NCBI RefSeq assembly: GCF_014192335.1
Contig: NZ_JACHXU010000003.1
Location: forward strand, 1-64,000
Source of the DNA: Aporhodopirellula rubra
GTDB lineage: Bacteria > Planctomycetota > Planctomycetia > Pirellulales > Pirellulaceae
Reading direction: 5' to 3'
DNA length: 64,000 nt
Shown here piece after piece: positions 8,577 through 17,540 of the stretch; the stretch's first letter is position 1, and each line of letters opens with the position of its first letter. Under the pieces are notes generated by a model that saw only the letters and a program-made list of their open reading frames with translations, was not told the DNA's origin and did no database searches. The translations under genes and the position numbers were made by a program.

Positions 8577-9323
8577 TCAGCGTCCGCTGAAGAAACGCTT
8601 CAGCGCGTCATCGGCAGCATCCCGCGAGCTTTCCTGCATCACCTTTTTCAGCCCCTCGGGCAGTTTGCCGGGTTTCTGTTTTTTCGGCGGGACGAATTTC
8701 TTGGACTTCTCTGATTCGTCATCAATGCCGGTATCTTGGGTCGCGTCGATATCATTTTTGCCACCGTCCTTACTCCCCGGCGTCACTTCACTGACGGAGA
8801 GTTCATCGCTGTCGGTGCCACTTGCTGATTGTAACTCGTTCAGCGTCAATTGCCGCGTTTCGGGATCGTTCATTTTGCGAACGCGGTCAATCGCGTCGGC
8901 TTCATCGAGCCATGAACTGACGTCGACTTCTTCAAATCGGCTGTCCGAAGAACCTTCCGAATGCGTCCGGGCAGCGGCTTCGGCAACGCTCTTCACTTCG
9001 GGCTTCTTGGCCGCCTGCAGGCCGTGTTCGATCACCAATGCAAAGCTGAGTTTGCCGATTCGCAGGATGTCGCCGTCTTTGAGAACCTTGGCTTTGTCCG
9101 GCGGCAGGCGTTTTTCGTTGACGAAGGTTCCGTTGCGGCTCTTAAGATCTTGCACCAAAACGCGGCCGTTTTGAACGGCGATGATGCAGTGTTTACGACT
9201 GACGGACTCACTCTTGGGGCGGAGTTGGCAGGAATCGCTTCGACCAATGACGAATTTCTCTTGGCCTATTTCGATTTCCTTGCCCTGAAGGCTGCCAGAT
9301 TGAACTCGTAGTCTTATTTTCAT
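8577..9323 (-). CDS. FHA-domain protein
   Basis: An N-terminal FHA fold (residues 1-95) that binds phosphothreonine peptides: FVIGRSDSCQLR, SVSRKHCIIAV, LKSRNGTFVN and GDILRIGKLSFAL carry the conserved Gly-Arg, Ser-Arg-His and Asn-Gly motifs. The rest is acidic and low-complexity (Ser/Asp/Glu), ending in a basic stretch and RDAADDALKRFFSGR, with no enzyme domain. It lies 34 bases upstream of the sigma-factor gene on the same strand and may be co-transcribed with it, which would fit a Ser/Thr-kinase signalling circuit. Confidence 0.88.
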   Translation of the reverse strand: MKIRLRVQSGSLQGKEIEIGQEKFVIGRSDSCQLRPKSESVSRKHCIIAVQNGRVLVQDLKSRNGTFVNEKRLPPDKAKVLKDGDILRIGKLSFALVIEHGLQAAKKPEVKSVAEAAARTHSEGSSDSRFEEVDVSSWLDEADAIDRVRKMNDPETRQLTLNELQSASGTDSDELSVSEVTPGSKDGGKNDIDATQDTGIDDESEKSKKFVPPKKQKPGKLPEGLKKVMQESSRDAADDALKRFFSGR

Positions 9324-10674
9324 TTTTACCCTTCGCGATCGACGAAGTTTGCCACAGGGTTCTTCCCCATGGGTGATGCTAGTCTCACAGACCGGTAAAT
9401 GACCGACGTGGCGGCCGACGTTTCCACGCTAGACATCCGTCTGAACGCTCGCTTGCTGTGAGTATGTTGCAAGATGAGGCCACGGAGGTGGCATCGCTCT
9501 CACCCATCATACTCACCCTTGCATGCATTTGCGGTGGCCGAACGTCGTTAGAGTAAGTGATTCACCCATTGGACGCCACTGCGGGTTGGATAACATACGC
9601 AAAATACTACCGGATTGCCCTATTTATCCCCCTTAGGACAGAAGGGAACACCAATTGCTTAGGCTCCAAGTCCCCGCCCAAAACGGACAGTGATTCTCTG
9701 TCTAGCCTAGACGCCTGAGGCATTAGGCCAGCCGTTTCGTCGGGATTGAAACAGAAGGCGACACTATCGCGTATTTTGGCATCAAAACGCCAGCGACCGG
9801 TGATGCAGTATTAGCAATTGGGAAGTCGCTATGCAACGCGGCTAATACACAGGGTTTGGTGCCTTTGTCGCGACTGCTGTACATCCATCTCGGTTGTTTG
9901 GGGTGCGTCACCGGGCTCGCTGAAGGGGGGCGGCGCTCAGCAGCGCATAATGAGAATCAGTGCCCTCGCCGTCTCGATTCGCGAGTACCCGATTTCAGGC
10001 TTGGGAGCGGGCGAAGAGCCAGTGGCTTTTCATTGACCCGAGTTCGTTGGTTCGGGTGTGTGATCCACCTCGAAACCTGAATGACCAAGCGTACAGCGGT
10101 GAGGCAGGAGATTGATTCGAGAGCCCAGGACGAAAATGATGGCTGTCGGTCGGTCTCCGATTGCGCACAGTGCCGACACCCGTCGCGAGGAGGGGGGAGT
10201 CGGTTTGAAAAAATTTTGGATTTTCATTAGATCCCTTCCGTCCTGAGCGTCGGAATCGCCCTGTGCCCGATGACCCTGTGCCCGATGACTCTGTGCCCGA
10301 TGATGACGCTCAAGCTTCGAGGAAGCTCAAGCGTTCCATCGCGTCGGCGTGGCTAGCCCGAGGCAGCGAGCGACGGCATTTTAGGCGGTTTGGGAATTCA
10401 AACGGTTCCGGGGAATGGACGGGGACGCGAATCTTGCCCCGTTTCATTCAAGAAAGACTTGTGGCCTCGCCCAATACGCTGACCCTGTCAGGGGCAATCC
10501 AATCTTCGCTGCCGTGACAGGCCGCCAGTGGTTCGTCACGGCTTTTGGGTCGAGACGCGGAACTCAGCATGAGTTCGCGCGGGGGTCGGTTCGTTGCCCA
10601 ATGGACTTGCGTAGCCCAGTGGGGTGATGGCATTGGTTACCAACCGAACCCCCAAAACTAGTTGTGCGGCCGAG
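9324..10674. other. Gene-poor 1.35-kb region
   Basis: No open frame here looks like a real protein; the longest ones lack homology-like motifs and have atypical composition. It holds a three-copy 15-bp tandem repeat (10260-10304), a GC-rich purine tract near 10185-10200 and several imperfect palindromes. It may be decayed accessory DNA, or hold an unrecognised RNA. Confidence 0.4.
10260..10304. repeat. 15-bp tandem repeat, three copies
   Basis: The unit CCTGTGCCCGATGAC occurs at 10260-10274 and 10275-10289, followed by a copy with two changes at 10290-10304. The unit length is a multiple of three and one frame reads (V)PDD repeatedly, but no convincing gene surrounds it. Confidence 0.8.
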
Positions 10675-10923
10675 TTACGCCGGTGGGTTCAGTTCCTGGA
10701 GCGACTTACCGAGACGCTTTTGTGTGGTTCCCTTGCGGGCGACCCGTTTGCGTTTGGTGGTCGTTCCCGAGCGTCCGGCGGGATCGCCGAGCAACGCGGC
10801 GACTTCCGGGTTGATTTCCGAGGCGCTGTCGGGGGTGCCGATTTGCTCGACCGCGTCGCTGACGCCGAGCAGGACGGACTGCCGGACGCCGTCACGGAGC
10901 CAGTCAAAAAAGTTGAAATTCAT
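10675..10923 (-). CDS. Small conserved-looking protein of unknown function (82 aa)
   Basis: Starts at the ATG at 10923, where a purine-rich GAAAGACAAG lies just upstream; the longer open frame to 11139 is implausible noncoding-like sequence. The protein begins MNFNFFDWLRDGVRQSVLLG, an amphipathic helix, continues VSDAVEQIGTP and ends in a very basic tail (TTKRKRVARKGTTQKRLGK). I believe similar short proteins occur in Rhodopirellula genomes but cannot name a family. A basic tail with a helical head would suit a nucleic-acid-binding or membrane-associated peptide; this is a guess. Confidence 0.55.
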   Translation of the reverse strand: MNFNFFDWLRDGVRQSVLLGVSDAVEQIGTPDSASEINPEVAALLGDPAGRSGTTTKRKRVARKGTTQKRLGKSLQELNPPA

Positions 10924-11236
10924 GGTCTTGTCTTTCAAAACGGGTGCGATTTTGAGGATGTGTCGGGCGTGGCGTGGCGAGGGAGAACGCGAGAGCGTCC
11001 ATGCCAGACCGAACCCGTTGGTGTTTAGCCTTTCGCTTTTAAGAAAGCTGGAAGGGCGATGTCCATAGCGCAACTCCAGGAATCTCTCGCCCGGATGTCG
11101 GAATCCCGGATGCAGGAATCTACGCCGACTTTCCTCCACAACGCCGTTGTGACGATTTTGCTTGTTTGGTAGCCTACTTGGCTAGGCTTCCATGCCGTCA
11201 ATCCGGCCCGTTCCAACAATCTCCTTTAACCCCCTC

Positions 11237-11290
11237 GGGATGAACTCCCGCGAGCCCAGCGGCCGGTGCTCGCCTGTTTTTGTTCATCCC
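11237..11290 (+). promoter_or_regulatory. Leader hairpin upstream of rpsA
   Basis: GGGATGAAC at 11237-11245 is perfectly complementary to GTTCATCCC at 11282-11290, and an inner pair GCGAGC (11250-11255) / GCTCGC (11268-11273) extends the structure. The hairpin ends 12 bases before the rpsA ATG, so it could occlude the initiation region. In E. coli, S1 represses its own mRNA through a structured leader; a similar role here is inference. Confidence 0.5.
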
Positions 11291-11302
11291 TGGTAATGAT
11301 TC

Positions 11303-13102
11303 ATGGTCAACCGCAACCTCATCCGCTCACTCGAAGACGACGACATCCTCGCAGATTTGGCCCTCATGGCTCCGGAGGACGAAGTCGAAGAATGGATGAT
11401 CGAGAATTTTGCTGCGGAGCAGCAAGACTACAACTCAGGAAACATCGTCGAAGGCCGAATCGTCGAAATCAATGACGAATGGGCACTCATCGACGTCGGC
11501 TTTAAGAGCGAAGGCACCGTCGGTCTTGATGAATGGGGACCAGACGAAGACACCCCGAAGGTCGGCGACACGGTCAAAGTTCTCATCGAAGAGATGGAGG
11601 ACGAACTCGGTGCCGCTGACGATCCTTACGGCATGATCTCGCTGAGCAAGCGAAAAGCCGAGAAGATCATCGAGTGGGAAGAAATGATGGAAACGGTTGC
11701 CGAGGGCCAAGTGGTCACCGGTACCGTGATTCGCAAAATCAAGGGCGGTTTGCTCGTCGACATCGGCGTCAACGTCTTCTTGCCGGGCAGCCAAGTCGAT
11801 ATCCGTCGTCCTGGCGACATCGGCGACTTCATCGGCCGTGTCGTTCAAGCCGAAGTGCTCAAGATCGACGACACCCGTCGCAACATCGTTATCAGCCGTC
11901 GTAGCCTGATCGAACGACAACGCGAAGAAGATCGCACCTACCTGATGCAGGAACTCGAAATCGGTCAAATCCGCACCGGTATCGTCAAGAACATCGCCGA
12001 CTTCGGTGCCTTCGTCGACCTCGGCGGCATCGACGGTTTGCTCCACATCACCGACATGGCATGGGAACGCATCGGTCACCCGACGGAAATGGTTTCGATC
12101 GATCAAGAAATCGAAGTCAAGGTTCTGCACATCGACCGCGAAAAGCAAAAGATTGCTCTCGGTCTGAAGCAAAAGGACCGCAACCCATGGGAAAACATCG
12201 AGTCGAAGTACCCTGTCGAATCACGTCACCCTGGCGAAGTCGTCAACGTGATGAGCTACGGTGCGTTCGTCAAACTCGAACCGGGTATCGAAGGTCTGGT
12301 CCACATCAGCGAAATGAGCTGGACCAAACGCGTCAATCACCCGAGCGAATTGGTCAACATTGGCGACAAGATCGAGGTCATGATCCTCGGCGTCGACCCC
12401 GAAGGCCAACAACTCTCACTGGGTATGAAGCAAACGCTGAAGAACCCATGGGACGAAGTCCTCGAGAAGTACCCAGAAGGCAAGGACGTTACCGGCAAGG
12501 TGCGGAACCTCACCAACTACGGTGCGTTCATCGAACTCGAAGAGGGCATCGACGGATTGCTGCACGTCAGCGACATGTCATGGACCCGCAAAATCGCTCA
12601 CCCGAGCGAAGTGCTCGAGAAGGGCCAAGAACTCGAGTGCCGTATCCTCAGCGTCGACGAGCAACGCCGTCGTATCGCTCTGGGGCTGAAGCAACTCGAT
12701 AACGACCCATGGGATGGCGACATTCCAGACAAGTACCAACCCGGCCAATTGGTCAAAGGTGAAGTCACCAAGATCACCAACTTCGGTGTCTTCATCGGCC
12801 TCGAAGATGGCCTCGAAGGTCTGCTTCACGTCAGCGAGTTGGCCGAGCACAAGGTCGATGATCCTGAAGAAGTCGTCAAAGTCGGTGACGAGATCGAAGT
12901 CAAAGTGCTTCGCGTCGATACCGATGAACGCAAGATCGGCCTGTCGCTCAAACGTGTCGACTGGAGCGAAGAGCAAGAGAAGTCGGCCGCCGCAGCGGAA
13001 GCTGCCGAATCGGGCGTCCCAGCAACTCTCGACGATGGCAACCTCAAGGGTGGCCTCGGAAGTGCCGGACCTCTGTTCCCAACCGGTGGCGAAGAGTCCT
13101 GA
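11303..13102 (+). CDS. rpsA: 30S ribosomal protein S1
   Basis: A 599-residue RNA-binding ribosomal protein that helps recruit mRNA to the 30S subunit. Six S1/OB-fold repeats lie at roughly residues 44-118, 135-203, 218-290, 305-375, 392-462 and 479-549. The last four are most canonical (FGAFVDLGGIDGLLHITDM, YGAFVKLEPGIEGLVHISEMSW, YGAFIELEEGIDGLLHVSDMSW, FGVFIGLEDGLEGLLHVSEL), with the spacer NPWE/NPWD between them. The N-terminal extension (VNRNLIRSLEDDDILADLALMAPEDEVEEW) is acidic and longer than in E. coli. Strong preference for C-ending codons suggests high expression. It is followed by a clear intrinsic terminator and preceded by a stable leader hairpin. Confidence 0.97.
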   Translation: MVNRNLIRSLEDDDILADLALMAPEDEVEEWMIENFAAEQQDYNSGNIVEGRIVEINDEWALIDVGFKSEGTVGLDEWGPDEDTPKVGDTVKVLIEEMEDELGAADDPYGMISLSKRKAEKIIEWEEMMETVAEGQVVTGTVIRKIKGGLLVDIGVNVFLPGSQVDIRRPGDIGDFIGRVVQAEVLKIDDTRRNIVISRRSLIERQREEDRTYLMQELEIGQIRTGIVKNIADFGAFVDLGGIDGLLHITDMAWERIGHPTEMVSIDQEIEVKVLHIDREKQKIALGLKQKDRNPWENIESKYPVESRHPGEVVNVMSYGAFVKLEPGIEGLVHISEMSWTKRVNHPSELVNIGDKIEVMILGVDPEGQQLSLGMKQTLKNPWDEVLEKYPEGKDVTGKVRNLTNYGAFIELEEGIDGLLHVSDMSWTRKIAHPSEVLEKGQELECRILSVDEQRRRIALGLKQLDNDPWDGDIPDKYQPGQLVKGEVTKITNFGVFIGLEDGLEGLLHVSELAEHKVDDPEEVVKVGDEIEVKVLRVDTDERKIGLSLKRVDWSEEQEKSAAAAEAAESGVPATLDDGNLKGGLGSAGPLFPTGGEES

Positions 13103-13135
13103 GTTTGACTCGCCTCTCTGGTTAGCAACCGAACG

Positions 13136-13170
13136 AAAAGCCCGATCGGATCCCCCGGTCGGGCTTTTTT
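13136..13170 (+). terminator. Intrinsic terminator after rpsA
   Basis: AAAAGCCCGA (13136-13145) pairs with TCGGGCTTTT (13159-13168), giving a 10-bp stem that runs straight into a T tract. It lies 34 bases after the rpsA stop. Confidence 0.9.
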
Positions 13171-13255
13171 CATGCACACACCTAACTACGCTCAATCGCA
13201 TCAGACGCTCAAAACCGCGTTTTCACACGCCACCCCAACATCTCCCGAACGTAAC

Positions 13256-13516
13256 ACAGGCTGCCAGCCTGTAGCGACAATTAAACCAATGCCTCGTCAG
13301 GGTTGTCACTATAGCCCTGCCATTGGCTGTCTCGATGGAGTACTGCTTCGCGGTGCAGCGTTGTACGTCGGCGGGGTGCCACGCTGATTTTCGGTGCGTT
13401 TGCCTCGATGAGAGCGAGTGATGCAGATGCATGCTGGCAGCATGCACTACGGCTAAAGGGGATGCACGCTGGCAGCGTGCGATACGGAGAGGTGGAATGC
13501 ACGCTGGCAGCGTGCA
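13256..13516. repeat. Cluster of REP-like palindromes with a shared CTGGCAG core
   Basis: Four short palindromes share the form arm-GCTGGCAGC-arm. ACAGGCTGCCAGCCTGT (13256-13272) is the inverse-strand version, and the others are TGCATGCTGGCAGCATGCA (13428-13446), TGCACGCTGGCAGCGTGC (13463-13480) and the same again (13498-13515). The outer arm bases change in pairs so that pairing is kept. Confidence 0.8.
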
Positions 13517-13579
13517 CTACGTTTGGGCCGATGTGCTTTGGAGGAGTGCCGTGCGTCACGCGGTGCTCCGAAACGCGAG

Positions 13580-13644
13580 AGGGCCAACGGCCCAGGCATT
13601 TGCCCCGGTGCACCGGGTTGGCAAATGACCGGGCCGTTGGCCCT
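13580..13644. repeat. Long inverted repeat
   Basis: AGGGCCAACGGCCC (13580-13593) is the exact reverse complement of GGGCCGTTGGCCCT (13631-13644), and inner segments GGCATTTGCC and GGCAAATGACC also nearly pair. It lies about 130 bases beyond the end of the leftward TPR gene, so it could end transcription, though no T tract follows the arm. Confidence 0.7.
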
Positions 13645-13772
13645 TCGAATAATGTGGATCGCGTCGGTGCCGGCTTCGTCGCCGGTGCCGCATACGCGTC
13701 GTTGATAAATCAGGTCGTCACTCAACCGCGAGGTTCAGACGCGGTTGAGGAGTTGGCTACTTCGTTTGGCGA

Positions 13773-15152
13773 TCAACCGTTGGGAAGCGTGAAACCGCCA
13801 GGCAGCGTGAAACCGGTCGGAGCCGGGCCGTCTTGAGCAGGCGTCGCCGCTGCTGGTGCGGTCGATGTCGCTGGTGCGGTTGGCGTCGTTGGAGCAGAGG
13901 CTGCCGGGGCTGCTGTAGCAGGCGTTTGCGGTGCCGTCGGCGTTGACGTGGCGGCCGGTTGTGTGGCACCTGCCGGGGCTTGCGGCGACATGTAGCTCCG
14001 TGGGTCTTGGTAGCTGACTGGGGTCATGCTGCCAGGAACGACGGGTTGCTGCGGGACCTGGCCGAGTACCTGCGGTGATTGGTTGCTTCGGTGGGCAGGA
14101 GCGGCGGCGATGATCGCCGATGGTCCCGCGGCCGGTCCAATTTCAGCAGGCGAGCCTTGCGGCATTGCCGGACGTCCCGCAGGCATGATGCCGTTCGGGT
14201 TAAGCTGGGCGAGCATTTCTCGTGAACGATCGATCGCCCGTTTGGTGGCCGGATCCGACGAGGCTTCGTGCTCGTGGGCGAGCGACTGAGTCAGTTGGGC
14301 CTGTGCCTCGGCATTTTGACCTTTCTTGTAATGCAGGAACGCCATGTTGAAGTGAGCCACGGCGGCTTTGTTGTTCGCCTTGAGAACCTTCAACGCTTCG
14401 TCCGTCTTGCCCGACTCAAAGTGCACGCTGGCCAAATTGTTGGCATAACGAGACGTGCCTGGGGCGAGATCGAGTGCCCGCTGCAGCGTTTGTGCGGCCA
14501 TGTCATGCTGGCCGAGTTTGCTCAGCGTCAGGCCGAGGTCATTGTACAGGGCCGCGTCGGTTGGGTTCTGCGCGATCGCTTTTTGAAAGTACTCCGCTGA
14601 TTGCGGGTAGTTCGATTCGCGGAAGTGCAGGCGAGCGATGCTGGTTAACGCCGGTCCGTTGTTAGGAGCGGTCTCGAGGGCCTTGGAATAGCTTTCCATG
14701 GCCTTGGTCAGGTTGCCCGTCGATTCCCAGAGCTGACCGTTGGCAACGAACACATCTGGTTCGAGCTTGTCAGGTTGATTCTCCAGCGACAGCGGGTCTT
14801 CTTGAGCGAGTGAGTCGTCGTCCCCGCGTCCGAACCAACCGCCGATCGTGCTGGTAGTCTTGGAGACCATGCTCTTCGACGCGTTGACGGTACCCGATGC
14901 GACCTTGCTAGTCGTCGAAACGAGCTTGCTCGGTGTTTCGGTCACATTGGTCGTTTCAGTCGATTTCGCCTTGAAGGGGTTCATCGAGGCGAGGGACATC
15001 GAACGACCAGCGCAGCCGACGGATGAAAGGCTTACGGTTCCGCCGATGAGCATCGCGGCAACGAGTTGCCGACGGATGGCCCGCCGGGCAACGACAGATC
15101 GGCCTGAGCGATTTGATCGCGGATCTTGTTGAAAGATTCGTGTGTCGTCCAT
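13773..15152 (-). CDS. TPR-repeat envelope protein
   Basis: 459 residues. A hydrophobic segment near residues 31-47 ends in SLSSVGCAGR, a loose lipobox, so it may be a lipoprotein. Low-complexity Thr/Ser follows, then tetratricopeptide repeats at about 145-290 (GNLTKAMESYSKALETAPNNGPAL, YPQSAEYFQKAIAQNPTDAALYNDLGL, HDMAAQTLQRALDLAPGTSRYANNLA). The C-terminal third is Ala/Pro/Thr-rich and disordered. TPRs mediate protein-protein contacts, and the partner is unknown. It is divergent from the double-FHA gene across about 445 bases. Confidence 0.82.
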   Translation of the reverse strand: MDDTRIFQQDPRSNRSGRSVVARRAIRRQLVAAMLIGGTVSLSSVGCAGRSMSLASMNPFKAKSTETTNVTETPSKLVSTTSKVASGTVNASKSMVSKTTSTIGGWFGRGDDDSLAQEDPLSLENQPDKLEPDVFVANGQLWESTGNLTKAMESYSKALETAPNNGPALTSIARLHFRESNYPQSAEYFQKAIAQNPTDAALYNDLGLTLSKLGQHDMAAQTLQRALDLAPGTSRYANNLASVHFESGKTDEALKVLKANNKAAVAHFNMAFLHYKKGQNAEAQAQLTQSLAHEHEASSDPATKRAIDRSREMLAQLNPNGIMPAGRPAMPQGSPAEIGPAAGPSAIIAAAPAHRSNQSPQVLGQVPQQPVVPGSMTPVSYQDPRSYMSPQAPAGATQPAATSTPTAPQTPATAAPAASAPTTPTAPATSTAPAAATPAQDGPAPTGFTLPGGFTLPNG

Positions 15153-15597
15153 GTTTCACACTTCGTTGAATGCGGGTGATTGTCGAACAATGCGATTCGA
15201 CGGAGGGCGGGCAACGGCGTGGTTGCCAGTTTCACGACCCTCGATTTCTGTTTGAATGGACAGCCGAAACTTGTTCGAGCCGTCCTACCATCATGAAAAT
15301 CGGCACGACAGGGGCATCGTCTTGATCGACTTTGACGATTTGTTCGCATTTTGGGGAAATACTTCTCGGCACGGTTCGGGCGATCACTCGGTTTATCCCC
15401 CCAACGCGATGGGCCCGGGCCTGTGATGAGCCTAGCCTGTGATGGAGCCTAGCCTGTGATGGAGCCTGCCTCGCGCGTGGCAACCTGAATGGCGACCCTG
15501 TGTCATGCAGGTGACGGCACCCGTTAGGCAGTTTGCTCACATCCAATCGGTGGGATAAACTTGGAATCATAATGACTTCCACCACATCGAGGCCCGG
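15153..15597. other. Divergent promoter region
   Basis: Separates the TPR gene and the double-FHA gene, so it should hold both promoters. It contains the 17-bp tandem repeat at 15419-15468. A 126-residue leftward frame at 15232-15612 has no recognisable motif and overlaps the FHA start, so I do not call it. Confidence 0.45.
15419..15468. repeat. 17-bp tandem repeat, three copies
   Basis: The unit GCCTGTGATGGAGCCTA occurs at 15435-15451 and, with its last base changed, at 15452-15468. A copy lacking one base is at 15419-15434. It lies about 130 bases upstream of the FHA gene start. Confidence 0.8.
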
Positions 15598-17508
15598 ATG
15601 AACGATCGACAATGGATAATCGGCTGCGATCGCGACGTGGATGTGCTAGTCCACGAGAGCGTCGTCTCTCGCCGTCATTGTCGACTGTCGCTGCACGGTA
15701 GTCTTTATTTCATCGAAGATTTGGCCAGCCGAAACGGCACCTTCGTCGGCGACAAAAGAGTCGTGACGCGAACCGCGATCGAGCCTGGCACCAAAGTCAT
15801 GCTGGCCGACAGCGTCTTAATGCCGTGGGCGGACGAGTCTCTTGCCAAGGAAAAGTTCGAAATCGGGCGAGCCAATTCCAACGATATCGTGATCGATGAC
15901 GCGAGCGTCTCATCTCATCACGCGATTCTGTTTCGCGACCCCAACGACGTCTGGATCGTCCGCGATCTCAATAGCACCAACGGGACGAGTCTCGGCGATA
16001 GCGAACCGATCGCGTCGGCGGCGCGTGTTACTAACGAAGACGTCATCCGATTCGGCAGCGTTGCCGAAACGCTGAGTAGCCTTCGTCGCAACGTGAACCC
16101 GAATACGTCGACGAGGCAATCGAAATCGGATTCTGCGAGCGGACCCAAATTACGGCGGCCTACCAAAGACACCGATGCCAAGGGGATTCCCACGATACCG
16201 GTGCGGGGAATAGGCGACACAACCGCGGTCCGCAAAACGAATTGGATGGACAACGCGATCGGGATGTGGAAGTCGCTTCCCACCGGCGTTTCCTATTCGT
16301 TGGCCGCCGCCGTTGTGCTGATCGCTCTGTTCGGCGTTTGGGGCATGATGACCAAGGGCGACTCGGCGACGCCACGCGAGGCTCTCGCGGACGGTGATCC
16401 GAACACGACTGCTGAAGATCCGACCACGGCATTGACGGCAACGAACATTGACGCAGACGCCATTGCCGGTACCACGCCACCACCCGTCACGACGGACCCT
16501 GCCGACAACCACCCGCCGGCCGCGGCCGTTAATAGCCAAAGCGAGGTTGCCGCGTCGCCCGCCAAAGAGACCTCTTTCGAGTCCGCGATTCGCAGTTGCC
16601 TCTATCAAGTGATCGCTACTTCAGAAGGGAACCGGTTTGGGTTGGGGATGGCTTTGGCGATCGACTCGGATCGACTGCTAACGACAGGCAACGTGGTTGA
16701 AAACCTGCAGCGTTTGGAGGCGACGATCCGTCCGGCGTGTCGCCACCTTACCTCCAATGAGGCGATCGCGTTGCAAGAAACCGCGATGCACCCGAAGTGG
16801 ACCGAAAGTCGTCGGACCGAACAACAATGCATCGACTGGTTGAAGTACTATCAGTCGCAAGTCAGCGAACTCGCCGGGGATGAAGGCGTCGAAACCGAGG
16901 AAATGCTCCAACAACGCGATGAGGTCTATCGATCAGCGATGGTCTCTCGAACGCTCGCGCGTGCCTACGACGTCGGTGTCATCAGGACCACCGAACCACT
17001 GCCTCAGCATCTTGCGGCATTGGAGTCCAAGGCGACGGGCCAAAAGTCGACTGGAGCTGTTTCAGCATTGGAATGGATCGCGACGCCAGCCAAACCGCCT
17101 CGCCCGATGGCCATTCATCGGTTGATTGGCGAATTCGTACAAAACGAAGATCCTTTTCTTCCGCCAGACTCGGAATCATCGATCACCAAGAAACAAGTCC
17201 AGCCGCTCTTTCTCCTGCCTCGTCTCTCCACCGACATGCCGCCGATCTACGTTGGCAGAATGCGAGGCGCCGCGGACAGTGGAATGGATTACTCCGGAGG
17301 CGTCATTTTGGACGGGCGAGGTCGACTCGCAGGTCTCTTTTCGACGCCCGCGGAACTCGATCAGCAGCAGAAGAAACGCGTGGCAAGCCTCGTTGCGGAT
17401 CGTGACCTGATTTTTGATTGGATTTTGATGGACGTTTTGTCTGAATTGATGGCCAGACCGTCATTACCATGGGTAGCGAATCAGACCGAAACGACCGGTA
17501 CGCCGTAA
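15598..17508 (+). CDS. Double-FHA membrane protein with degenerate trypsin-like outer domain
   Basis: Two FHA domains fill residues 1-75 and 85-160: VVSRRHCRLSLHG, LASRNGTFVG; then FEIGRANSNDIVIDDASVSSHHAIL, LNSTNGTSL. A linker, a single transmembrane helix (about 233-250, SYSLAAAVVLIALFGVWGMM) and a Thr/Pro-rich stretch lead to an outer domain (330-625) whose landmarks recall trypsin-like proteases: LLTTGNVV where LTxAHVV is expected, DVGVI, and MDYSGGVILDGRGRLAGLF near the usual GNSGGP site. The histidine would be Asn365 while Asp458 and Ser566 remain, so proteolysis is unlikely. It probably links kinase signalling inside to sensing outside. The protease relationship is tentative. Confidence 0.78.
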   Translation: MNDRQWIIGCDRDVDVLVHESVVSRRHCRLSLHGSLYFIEDLASRNGTFVGDKRVVTRTAIEPGTKVMLADSVLMPWADESLAKEKFEIGRANSNDIVIDDASVSSHHAILFRDPNDVWIVRDLNSTNGTSLGDSEPIASAARVTNEDVIRFGSVAETLSSLRRNVNPNTSTRQSKSDSASGPKLRRPTKDTDAKGIPTIPVRGIGDTTAVRKTNWMDNAIGMWKSLPTGVSYSLAAAVVLIALFGVWGMMTKGDSATPREALADGDPNTTAEDPTTALTATNIDADAIAGTTPPPVTTDPADNHPPAAAVNSQSEVAASPAKETSFESAIRSCLYQVIATSEGNRFGLGMALAIDSDRLLTTGNVVENLQRLEATIRPACRHLTSNEAIALQETAMHPKWTESRRTEQQCIDWLKYYQSQVSELAGDEGVETEEMLQQRDEVYRSAMVSRTLARAYDVGVIRTTEPLPQHLAALESKATGQKSTGAVSALEWIATPAKPPRPMAIHRLIGEFVQNEDPFLPPDSESSITKKQVQPLFLLPRLSTDMPPIYVGRMRGAADSGMDYSGGVILDGRGRLAGLFSTPAELDQQQKKRVASLVADRDLIFDWILMDVLSELMARPSLPWVANQTETTGTP

Positions 17509-17540
17509 ATCAACTCGCTTTTACTAGAGGAACGCTCGCC

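Noticed and set aside
13256-13516. CRISPR array
   Set aside because: The repeated units are short palindromes with irregular spacing and no cas genes nearby.
13172-13772. Several 60-140-residue frames in the palindrome cluster
   Set aside because: Cys/His/Ala-rich readings of palindromes on both strands, with no start signals or motifs.
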